Shown here: piece by piece, positions 1 to 6,050 of the stretch | Numbering within the stretch: position 1 is the first letter of the stretch | Layout of the letters: every line of letters begins with the position of its first letter | From: an uncultured Gammaproteobacteria bacterium | GTDB taxonomy: Bacteria > Pseudomonadota > Gammaproteobacteria > GCA-002705445 > GCA-002716945 | Reading direction: 5' to 3' | DNA length: 9,575 nucleotides | NCBI GenBank assembly: GCA_913046125.1 | Contig: CAJWRL010000029.1 | Coordinates: forward strand, 1 to 9,575 | Program-made: the position numbers and the translations under genes | Notes under the pieces: model-generated | What the model saw: only the letters and a program-made list of their open reading frames with translations | Databases searched by the model: none | Told to the model about the DNA's origin: nothing

Positions 1-84
1 ATTACAAGAAAAGTCCAAAAAGAATATTTCGATTTAATTAGGGGTAAAAATACGAGATATGATCACTGGTTAACACGAGTCTAA
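1..84 (+). CDS. ilvE: Branched-chain amino acid aminotransferase, C-terminal end (5' truncated by window)
   Basis: Only the last 27 codons are in the window, open from base 1 and closed by TAA at 82-84. The peptide begins ITRKVQKEYFDLIRG and ends YDHWLTRV. It resembles the C-terminus of class IV PLP-dependent branched-chain aminotransferases, which typically end with a 'GP(I/V)T..(I/L)Q..FF..(V/I).G' segment followed by a 'HWLT.V'-like tail. IlvE performs the last transamination in valine, leucine and isoleucine synthesis in the cytoplasm. The stop is one base before the ATG of the heptose kinase, so the two are probably co-transcribed and perhaps translationally coupled. Having ilvE beside LPS-core genes agrees with the ilvE-waaF-waaC order I recall from Pseudomonas. 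The identification rests on a short tail, so another fold-type IV aminotransferase is possible. Confidence 0.78.
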   Translation: MTRKVQKEYFDLIRGKNTRYDHWLTRV

Positions 85-85
85 A

Positions 86-1015
86 ATGTTTAAGAAAAAG
101 AATATTCTTGTTGTCGGCGACATAATGCTAGACAAATACAGTCATGGTACCGTAAATAGAATTTCGCCAGAGGCTCCAGTACCTATCGTCGACATTAAAA
201 AGACTATTTTCAAGCCTGGTGGTGCATCGAATGTAGCTCAAAACTTGTCAGCACTTGGAATGAATGTATCTTTACTTGGGATTACTGGTGATGATCCAGA
301 ACTTAAAGAGCTTGTAAAAGTGCTAAGACACACATCCATAAAGTTTGATCCAGTAAAAGATTTGTCCATAAGAACAACCCTTAAGTCGAGAATTATCGGA
401 AATGATCAACACCTGATGAGACTTGATCATGAAGATAAAAATAAATCGAACATGCATGATTCTTTATATAAGAAAGTCGTAAAGTATGCGCAAAACTCAG
501 ATTTGATTATAATATCTGACTATGACAAAGGTGCCATAAAACCAATCGCTAGCAGAATAATAAATTATGCTAATGAGAAAAAAATTAGAGTAATTATTGA
601 TCCTAAAGGTTCAGATTACTCTATGTATGCGGGGGCATACCTGGTAAAACCAAATGAGCTTGAGTTTGAGATAATAGCTGGTAAACCAAAAAATAAACAA
701 GATATGGTAAAAAGAGGTAAGGAATTAAAAGAGTCATTAAATCTAGACGCACTTTTATTAACACTCGGTAAGAATGGTATGATTCTTTTTCATAAAAAGT
801 CAGTTATTTCTTTTGCTACATCGCAAAAGGAGGTTTATGATGTAACAGGAGCAGGTGATACAGTGATATCAGTTTTAGCAGCATCTCTATCATCAAATAA
901 GACTCTCAAAAAATCATGTGAACTGGCTAATGTTGCTGCGGGTTTATCTATACAACACTTGGGTACAGTGAGTGTAAGTAAGTCTGATCTTAATAATGCA
1001 ATTAAAAAACTCTAA
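86..1015 (+). CDS. hldE1: D-glycero-beta-D-manno-heptose-7-phosphate kinase (HldE kinase half)
   Basis: This 309-residue PfkB/ribokinase-family protein phosphorylates D-glycero-D-manno-heptose 7-phosphate at C1, an early cytoplasmic step towards ADP-heptose for the LPS inner core. The N-terminal signature GDIMLDKYSHGTVNRISPEA (residues 11-30), the substrate-binding GGASNVAQNLSALG (45-58), SDYDKGA (144-150), IDPKG (171-175) and VKPNELE (187-193) match the HldE kinase domain. DVTGAGDT (252-259) carries the catalytic base Asp258. The length fits the kinase domain alone, about 310-320 residues of the roughly 475-residue fused HldE of E. coli. The start is one base after the ilvE stop, with no clear Shine-Dalgarno, so coupling is likely. 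The 3' end overlaps the adenylyltransferase gene by 20 bases in the +1 frame, and an A6 run lies in that overlap. The function call is firm; whether the split is genuine is open. Confidence 0.95.
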   Translation: MFKKKNILVVGDIMLDKYSHGTVNRISPEAPVPIVDIKKTIFKPGGASNVAQNLSALGMNVSLLGITGDDPELKELVKVLRHTSIKFDPVKDLSIRTTLKSRIIGNDQHLMRLDHEDKNKSNMHDSLYKKVVKYAQNSDLIIISDYDKGAIKPIASRIINYANEKKIRVIIDPKGSDYSMYAGAYLVKPNELEFEIIAGKPKNKQDMVKRGKELKESLNLDALLLTLGKNGMILFHKKSVISFATSQKEVYDVTGAGDTVISVLAASLSSNKTLKKSCELANVAAGLSIQHLGTVSVSKSDLNNAIKKL

Positions 1016-1487
1016 ATTAATAGCTGATATTGATAGCTTAAAATCTATCCTAGAGAATGAGCAGAAATCAGGGAAATGTGTAGTTTTCACAAATGGTTGC
1101 TTTGATATTATTCATCCAGGTCATATTTTTATTCTCGAGCAAGCTAAATTAAAAGGGGATATTCTAGTTGTCGGACTTAATTCTGATCAATCTATCAAAA
1201 GTTTCAAATCAGATCTCAGACCTATTTGTTCGCAAGATGATCGGGCGTATGTTCTTGGGGGTTTAGCATCTGTTGATTATATTTACATATTCAACGAAGA
1301 CACACCTGAGAAAACCATAATGGAAATATCGCCTGATGTATTAGTGAAAGGCAAGGATTATAACATTGAGGATATAGCTGGTGCGGACTATATGTTAAAA
1401 GAAAATAAAAGAATTGAATTGGTTGATATCATAGATGAAAAGTCAACTACAGAAATTATAGAGAACATTAAGAAACTTGATTCTTAA
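996..1487 (+). CDS. hldE2: D-glycero-beta-D-manno-heptose 1-phosphate adenylyltransferase (HldE nucleotidyltransferase half)
   Basis: This 163-residue protein transfers AMP from ATP to heptose 1-phosphate, giving ADP-heptose. The cytidylyltransferase-like fold shows in FTNGCFDIIHPGH (31-43), whose HxGH (40-43) is the nucleotide-binding signature. It continues with LVVGLNSDQSIK (57-68), the conserved Arg-Pro (75-76), VLVKGKDY (115-122) and STTEIIENIK (150-159), the last typical of RfaE2/HldE C-termini. The length fits a stand-alone RfaE2. The first 26 residues before VVFTNGCFD align with the usual short 'K(I/L)...eL...' lead-in, and an in-frame stop at 975-977 excludes a longer form, so the ATG at 996 is reasonable although no strong ribosome site precedes it. 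The gene starts inside hldE1, so translation is probably coupled to it. Its end overlaps the convergent heptosyltransferase by 20 bases. Confidence 0.94.
   Translation: MQLKNSKLIADIDSLKSILENEQKSGKCVVFTNGCFDIIHPGHIFILEQAKLKGDILVVGLNSDQSIKSFKSDLRPICSQDDRAYVLGGLASVDYIYIFNEDTPEKTIMEISPDVLVKGKDYNIEDIAGADYMLKENKRIELVDIIDEKSTTEIIENIKKLDS
1004..1009 (+). other. A6 homopolymer at the hldE1/hldE2 junction
   Basis: Six adenines read as two lysine codons in hldE1 lie inside the 20-base overlap, two codons before the hldE1 stop. Reading one A fewer would place hldE1 directly in the hldE2 frame, continuing I-K-N-S-K-L-I into the adenylyltransferase and giving a single bifunctional HldE of about 467 residues, close to the E. 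coli length. The site is therefore a candidate for polymerase slippage, a recent frameshift or a sequencing indel. None of these can be told apart from this sequence alone. Confidence 0.5.
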
Positions 1488-1488
1488 T
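1467..1488. terminator. Inverted repeat spanning both stop codons of convergent genes, possible bidirectional terminator
   Basis: A perfect 8-base inverted repeat, ATTAAGAA (1467-1474) and TTCTTAAT (1481-1488), flanks a 6-base loop ACTTGA. It coincides with the overlap of hldE2 and the heptosyltransferase. The hldE2 stop (1485-1487) lies in one arm and the complementary heptosyltransferase stop (1468-1470) in the other. On the plus strand it is followed by a T-rich stretch (1488-1512). The stem has only one G-C pair, so it would be weak. A role in ending both transcripts is inferred from position and symmetry. Confidence 0.35.
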
Positions 1489-2490
1489 TATTTCTTTGAT
1501 TTTGGCTTTAACATCATCTATGGTTATCAAACTCATCGCATTTGGATCCCGAACTCTTTCTCCCCATCTGACACTACTTTTTTTCTTACTTGAAAATTTA
1601 TCTAAAGCTTCAGAATATTTATCAATCACATATTCGAGTTTTTGATACGGCCCTGTTCTTTTTGGATTAGAGGTAGCATATAACCCTATTATAGGTTTAT
1701 TAATCATCCTTGCCATATGTAGTGTCCCTGAATCTGGACCAATATAAAACTTACTTAAATTAAGTACTGATAACATTTCACTTAAACTAGTCTTGTTGAT
1801 TAAATTTACTGCTTTTGAATCTTCACCAAAACAATCCATAACCTCTCTAATTTTCTCTTTATTAGTTTTACCCAGAATTACCGTGTTCAGTGAATATTGA
1901 TTTCTGCAATAATCAGATATCGTAGCAAAATTATCATAGCTCCATTCTCTGTAATTATTCGATCTTACACTCGTAAAAGGATTAATTGCAATAAAGGGCT
2001 GTAAACTATACAAGTTATTATTCTTTATAAATTGATCGTTATTACAGAGAATATTTTCACATTGCCAATCTATGACTCTTTTTTTGATATTTATTTTTTC
2101 AAGAAAACTAAAAAAATGATCAATCACATGCGACCCTTTAGTTTCTATATCATTAAATGTGACATTAACTCTGCCATTAATTATATTGCCAATTAACTTC
2201 GATCTTAGAGATTTTTGCATATGAAACACAACATCAAATTGATTATTCTTAAATAAACTGCGCATATCCAAAATTGAATCGAGAGTCTTTTTTTTATCCA
2301 CAACAATAAAGTCAATATTTTTGAGATTTTTAACCAACTCATACTCAGTTTTTCCAATAACCCAACTTATTCTTGATTTTGGATATACACTTCTAATTGT
2401 AGATATTATTGGTATTATATGAGTAACATCTCCTATTGAGGATAATCTTAGAATACATATCGATATTGATGTATTATTATCTTTGACCAT
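1468..2490 (-). CDS. Glycosyltransferase family 9, ADP-heptose:LPS heptosyltransferase
   Basis: This 340-residue GT9 (GT-B fold) enzyme should transfer L,D-heptose from ADP-heptose to the Kdo-lipid A inner core at the cytoplasmic face of the inner membrane. The N-terminal ILRLSSIGDVTHIIPII (residues 13-29) matches the WaaC/WaaF start, with Asp21 at the catalytic-base position. INPFTSVRSNNYREWSYDNF (169-188) and GPDSGTLHMA (251-260), followed by GLYATSNPKRTGPY (269-282), form the C-terminal donor-binding half. The SSIGDVTH start is closer to heptosyltransferase I (WaaC) than to WaaF. The 'YATSNP.RTGPY' tail belongs to a GT9 subgroup I recognise from marine gammaproteobacteria but cannot assign to a precise acceptor, so no symbol is given. 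The ATG at 2490 is fixed: the upstream frame hits a stop after eight codons, and no other start precedes the ILRLSSIGD motif. No Shine-Dalgarno is visible. The start abuts that of kdkA, and the tail overlaps hldE2. Confidence 0.9.
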   Translation of the reverse strand: MVKDNNTSISICILRLSSIGDVTHIIPIISTIRSVYPKSRISWVIGKTEYELVKNLKNIDFIVVDKKKTLDSILDMRSLFKNNQFDVVFHMQKSLRSKLIGNIINGRVNVTFNDIETKGSHVIDHFFSFLEKINIKKRVIDWQCENILCNNDQFIKNNNLYSLQPFIAINPFTSVRSNNYREWSYDNFATISDYCRNQYSLNTVILGKTNKEKIREVMDCFGEDSKAVNLINKTSLSEMLSVLNLSKFYIGPDSGTLHMARMINKPIIGLYATSNPKRTGPYQKLEYVIDKYSEALDKFSSKKKSSVRWGERVRDPNAMSLITIDDVKAKIKEIIKNQVS

Positions 2491-2493
2491 ATG
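2488..2493. promoter_or_regulatory. Zero-spacing divergent start site (CATATG)
   Basis: The heptosyltransferase ATG (minus strand, 2490-2488) and the kdkA ATG (plus strand, from 2491) abut in one CATATG palindrome. Neither frame offers an earlier start: kdkA's frame is closed by TGA at 2467-2469 and the other by a stop at 2512-2514. Any 5' leader or promoter must therefore lie inside the opposite gene. No Shine-Dalgarno precedes either start. A weak -10-like TATTAT lies at 2475-2480 for kdkA, which would leave a leader of only about four bases, but no matching -35 was found. Confidence 0.7.
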
Positions 2494-3216
2494 ATAAAAA
2501 CAAAATTCGGTTCAATTGTCTCACACAAGTTTAACAATCAGTATATCTGTTACGACTCATCTATCCAACCGATACTTAAAGATAGAATACTTGCTTCGTT
2601 AGATTCTGATGAGTTTAGACTTTCTAATACCTCAAATTTTCTTGATCTAAATAATGGTCTAATAAAAAAACATTTCTGTAGAAAAGGCGCGATGCACTTG
2701 TTTAATGATAACTACTTTTATTATGGCTTGAAGAATACGCGTCCGATAAGAGAGCAGAAAAATCATATGGATTTTATGAATATAGTTAAGAACTCAAAAA
2801 ATGAGTGGGTAACAAGTAAACTAGAGTTATGCATGCCCATATTCTCATATGTGATTAGAAGTAACTTATTTTATAAAGGTGACATCATACTCTCTAAGAT
2901 AACGGGAGAAACACTTGATAAAACATTAATGAAACGCCTTAAGATAAATATTGAGGAGGAGGTTGGACTATGTTTTAGATTTTTATTCGATAATGGTGTT
3001 TATAATTTTGATATGAATCTAACGAATATTATTTACAACCCGGAGTCTGATAAATTATCATTCATAGACTTTGATAAGGTTACTATAAATTCACAAAAGA
3101 TTAACTCCCAAAATTATTCAGCACGTGTAATTAATAAGTTTAGTGACTCGCTAAAAAAATATGACTTGTTTGCAAAATTTGATTGGGATAAATTTGTTAG
3201 ATCGGTTTATGATTAA
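2491..3216 (+). CDS. kdkA: 3-deoxy-D-manno-octulosonic acid (Kdo) kinase
   Basis: This 241-residue member of the KdkA/WaaP group of protein-kinase-like LPS kinases should phosphorylate the 4-hydroxyl of Kdo in the inner core using ATP. The region GLIKKHFCRKGAMHLFNDNY (56-75), followed by YYGLKNTRPIREQ (77-89), corresponds to the family's 'RhYrRGG...drYlw.G...tR.frE' block. GVYNFDMNLTNIIYN (169-183) is the catalytic loop, with Asp174 and Asn179. FIDFDKV (191-197) is the metal-binding DFD equivalent. The usual His of the HxD triad is Asn172 here, while Asp174 is kept. The first 50 residues are little conserved. Characterised KdkA organisms such as Haemophilus add a single phosphorylated Kdo with a monofunctional WaaA, so the neighbouring waaA may also add one Kdo (inference). 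The start is fixed by an upstream in-frame stop; the end overlaps waaA by 20 bases. Confidence 0.85.
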   Translation: MIKTKFGSIVSHKFNNQYICYDSSIQPILKDRILASLDSDEFRLSNTSNFLDLNNGLIKKHFCRKGAMHLFNDNYFYYGLKNTRPIREQKNHMDFMNIVKNSKNEWVTSKLELCMPIFSYVIRSNLFYKGDIILSKITGETLDKTLMKRLKINIEEEVGLCFRFLFDNGVYNFDMNLTNIIYNPESDKLSFIDFDKVTINSQKINSQNYSARVINKFSDSLKKYDLFAKFDWDKFVRSVYD

Positions 3217-4429
3217 TATGTTTTTCTATATTTGAAATATACTCCTGTAATATAGAAGATTTAGCATCCAACAATGATTTAGCATTTTTCTCAAAGATTA
3301 CTCTTTTAGATTTTGATCTGAAAAGCTTTTCGAATATATTCTTCAGCATCTCGGGTTTCTGACACATAATAAGTGCATTGTTTTTTAGAAACTCTTCAGT
3401 TTCCTCAACAAAATTATACATATACGGACCTACTATAATCGCTTTTGAATATGCTGCCGCTTCCATGAATGAGTGCCCGCCAACATCAACAAACGATCCT
3501 CCAAATATTGTGAATTCTGAGTATTTAATTAAATTATTCATTTCACCTAGAGTATCTGCTATGTAAATTTGAGTTGAACCTCTTATCTTTTCTGCCTTAC
3601 TTCTAATTGCGATGTTTACTCCAGATAGAGGTATATCTGACAATATATCCCCCAGCCTCTCTGGGTGTCTAGGCGCTATGACTAAGAGATGCTTATTAGA
3701 TTTTAGTTTCAGCCACTCTTTGATTATAATTATCTCTTCCCTATGATGCGATGATGCAAGAAGAACATATTTCTTATCAACAATTCTCTCTCCACTTACA
3801 TCATTACTTACCAGTGAGTGTTTAATATTACCTGTAAGACTTATTTTGTTCTCATCGATATAGCCTTTGAACGCTGATACATCTCTCTCTGATTTACAGT
3901 AAATATGATTAATCTTATCAAGGGTACTCGTGTATAATTTTTTTGACATCAAACCAAGAAGTCCTTGAGGTGGGTTGAATCTTCCGTTGATAGTTATTAT
4001 ATTCGTCTTATTTTTTTTACAGAGGCTATAAAGGTTTGGCCAAATCTCTGTTTCAATTATAATCAGTAAATCTGCAGATACAGATTTAACAAATTTTTTT
4101 GTTGCGAAGAAAAAGTCAAATGGAAGGTAGCAATGATCAACTCCATTCAAGTTTGATTCTTTAAAAATGAATTCAGATGATGGAGTGTTTGATGTTATCA
4201 AAATATCTTTGTAACCCTTTTCAAGTAGATACTTTGAGACTTTAATAGCTATTTTCATCTCTCCGACTGACGCTGCATGTAACCAGAGCGAATAATTTTT
4301 GGTTAAATTTCTCCCAAATAGTTTGTTACTTATATAAGAGAACGAGTTAGAATTTTTTAAACTATAGAAAATTAATTTTAGTAGTATGAATGGCGATATT
4401 AAATATAATAAAAAATTATACTTAATCAT
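3197..4429 (-). CDS. waaA: 3-deoxy-D-manno-octulosonic acid (Kdo) transferase
   Basis: This GT30 enzyme transfers Kdo from CMP-Kdo to the lipid A precursor, anchored in the inner membrane by an N-terminal hydrophobic segment (residues 4-24). LWLHAASVGE (48-57) ends in the catalytic-base Glu57. YLPFDFF (101-107), the ETEIWPN signature (126-132), APRHPER, IADTLGEMN and GGSFVDVGGHSFMEAAAYSKAIIVGP follow in the family order. In the donor-site motif the usual GGHN.LEPA reads GGHSFMEAA, keeping the Glu. I place the start at the ATG at 4429, giving 410 residues, rather than the TTG two codons upstream. This ATG shares one base with the tolC stop (TAATG), a typical termination-reinitiation arrangement, and no Shine-Dalgarno is visible. 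It is the last gene of a four-gene minus-strand operon. Its 3' end overlaps the convergent kdkA. Confidence 0.95.
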   Translation of the reverse strand: MIKYNFLLYLISPFILLKLIFYSLKNSNSFSYISNKLFGRNLTKNYSLWLHAASVGEMKIAIKVSKYLLEKGYKDILITSNTPSSEFIFKESNLNGVDHCYLPFDFFFATKKFVKSVSADLLIIIETEIWPNLYSLCKKNKTNIITINGRFNPPQGLLGLMSKKLYTSTLDKINHIYCKSERDVSAFKGYIDENKISLTGNIKHSLVSNDVSGERIVDKKYVLLASSHHREEIIIIKEWLKLKSNKHLLVIAPRHPERLGDILSDIPLSGVNIAIRSKAEKIRGSTQIYIADTLGEMNNLIKYSEFTIFGGSFVDVGGHSFMEAAAYSKAIIVGPYMYNFVEETEEFLKNNALIMCQKPEMLKNIFEKLFRSKSKRVIFEKNAKSLLDAKSSILQEYISNIEKHINHKPI

Positions 4430-5733
4430 TACCAAGCGAGATAAGTATTTATTCTTCTTAAAGACGAAACATTCAGGTTGTTTTGCAAGTGGTCAAGGGT
4501 TAATTCGCTAAAGAGATAATCCATCATTATATTCTTGGCATCGAAGAGTGCTCTAGAATATTCTAATTTTGCTTCAAGCACTTGCGTATTAGTATAGATG
4601 CCTTTTTCATAACCCTCCTGAGCATTCTCATATTTTTTCAGGTAGGTTTTTAATATTTGTAAAGACGTTGAGTATAAGCCCTCATTAGTATTGTAGACGT
4701 TATAATTGTCTATAATTTCCTTTCTGATAAGTCTTCTCGAGTTTGTATGATCAAGACGAGCTTTTTGATAATTCAGCCTTGCCTCCTTGATCTTTGAGGA
4801 CTGATAACCGCCATTAAATATTGGGAAATTTAAAACTAATGAAATTGTTGAGTCTTCTCGAGTAGTTGCACCGAACTGAGATCCACCTTGAGTAATATCA
4901 AGGTAATCATATTCCACTAGTAAATCAATTGTTGGATAGTGTCTAGATTTCTGTGCAGCTATTTCGTTACGATTAATACTCATATCCTGTTTTGACATTC
5001 GAATTATATTATTATTTGTATAGGCTGAATTAATTAAATCATCAAGTATTAAATTCTTGTGATTTATCGTCAATAGCTTTATGTCATTAATATCATTAAG
5101 CTCTTTCCCTGAGAATACGTATACATCATTCTTAATCTGAGATAGATTATTTTTACTTATATTTAAATCATTTTTTGAAGATTCATAATTATTCTTCAGC
5201 GTTTCATATTCCTCAATAGATATGCTTCCATTTTCATATAACTTTGAGGATACCCTATATATAGATCTTTGATAGTCATTTTCAATCTCACTTAAGGCAA
5301 CTGCATTCTTAAATTTAATTAAATTAAAATAATGTCTTACTGACTCGAGAATAAGAGATGAATCAGCATCATCCTTAGTTATTTCGTTTTGCTCTAGTGA
5401 GCTTTTTGCTTTTTTTATTTCATCAAAAACATAAAGATGTAGTAATGGCTGCTTTATTGACAGGTTATATGTATCACGATCATAATTAGATGGATCATAT
5501 GATCCAAGTGATTTATATCTTTCGATTGTAGTTTCACTAGCTCGAGCATTGAAATTAATTTCTGGAAATACTGATGATCGAGTTTGCTTAAGTGACTCAT
5601 TAGCTATACTTACATCAATCTGATTATTCAATATATCAATATTATGTTGTTTCGCTCTCTCATAAAGATTGATTAGGTCTGTGGCATGACCATTAATTGA
5701 TATAAACAAGATTAAGTAGATAATTTTTTTCAT
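4429..5733 (-). CDS. tolC: TolC-family outer-membrane efflux/secretion channel
   Basis: This 434-residue outer-membrane factor of the TolC/OEP family forms the outer-membrane and periplasmic tunnel used by multidrug efflux and type I secretion. A signal peptide covers about residues 1-17 (basic MKK, hydrophobic IIYLILFISI, cleavage near GHA/TD). DLINLYERAKQHNIDI begins the mature protein as in other TolC proteins. Two internal repeats are visible: 'SSVFPEINFNARAS...SIKQPLL' in the first half and 'RHYPTIDLLVEYDY...LNFPIFNGG' in the second. Each is followed by long helical stretches. The second repeat contains YEKGIYTNTQVLEAKLEYSRA, the usual 'Y..G..t..dvLdA...l..A' element. The protein ends in Trp, an aromatic terminus common in outer-membrane proteins. 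The start overlaps the rhodanese stop by four bases (ATGA). No inner-membrane pump or adaptor gene is in the window, so its partners are unknown. Confidence 0.92.
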   Translation of the reverse strand: MKKIIYLILFISINGHATDLINLYERAKQHNIDILNNQIDVSIANESLKQTRSSVFPEINFNARASETTIERYKSLGSYDPSNYDRDTYNLSIKQPLLHLYVFDEIKKAKSSLEQNEITKDDADSSLILESVRHYFNLIKFKNAVALSEIENDYQRSIYRVSSKLYENGSISIEEYETLKNNYESSKNDLNISKNNLSQIKNDVYVFSGKELNDINDIKLLTINHKNLILDDLINSAYTNNNIIRMSKQDMSINRNEIAAQKSRHYPTIDLLVEYDYLDITQGGSQFGATTREDSTISLVLNFPIFNGGYQSSKIKEARLNYQKARLDHTNSRRLIRKEIIDNYNVYNTNEGLYSTSLQILKTYLKKYENAQEGYEKGIYTNTQVLEAKLEYSRALFDAKNIMMDYLFSELTLDHLQNNLNVSSLRRINTYLAW

Positions 5734-6050
5734 CTGTATTTTTCCATATTGGGATCTACATCATCGGACCACTTTTCTAGACCACCCGTAAGATTATATA
5801 GGTTATTTACCCCATTTTGCTCTAGATATAGTGCCACAGTTCTACTTCTAATCCCATGATGACACACTATCACATACTCACTCGACCCCTCAAAATAATC
5901 GATAGAGTCAGGAATTTTACCCATAGGAATGTGTTTGCTATTTGCTATGTGGCACTTATCAAATTCCCATTGTTCCCTAACATCAACTATTTTCAAAATA
6001 GGGTTTGAGGCCATCATTTCTTTTATTTCTATAGGTGTTTTTTCTTGCAT
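5730..6050 (-). CDS. Single-domain rhodanese-like sulfurtransferase
   Basis: This 106-residue protein is one complete rhodanese domain. IVDVREQWEFDKCHI (residues 21-35) is the CH2A-type motif, HIPMGKIP (40-47) follows, and the active-site loop is CHHGIRSR (63-70), with Cys63 placed to form the persulfide and Arg68 in the C-x4-R pattern. NLTGGLEKWSDDVDPNMEKY closes the domain. The catalytic Cys is present, so thiosulfate or persulfide sulfur transfer is plausible, but the natural donor and acceptor are not known. It has no signal peptide and is likely cytoplasmic. The HHG variant of the loop and the 'DVDP...Y' ending fit a subgroup I recall beside TolC and PCMT-like genes in proteobacteria. 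It starts at a TAATG junction with the methyltransferase and ends in ATGA with tolC, so it is translated as part of one operon. GlpE and PspE are family relatives, not assignments. Confidence 0.9.
   Translation of the reverse strand: MQEKTPIEIKEMMASNPILKIVDVREQWEFDKCHIANSKHIPMGKIPDSIDYFEGSSEYVIVCHHGIRSRTVALYLEQNGVNNLYNLTGGLEKWSDDVDPNMEKYR

Noticed and set aside
1004..1010. Classical -1 slippery heptamer AAAAAAC at the hldE junction
   Set aside because: Its phase does not fit A AAA AAC in the hldE1 frame, and the required shift is +1 rather than -1. No downstream stimulatory structure was recognised.
2491..2540. Minus-strand promoter for the heptosyltransferase using TTGAAC and TATCAT
   Set aside because: The spacer is only 13 bases, too short for a normal sigma70 promoter, and TATCAT touches the start codon.
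3378..3566. Plus-strand open frame of 62 codons inside waaA
   Set aside because: It lies wholly antisense to conserved WaaA motifs and its product resembles nothing known to me; it is a shadow of the real gene.
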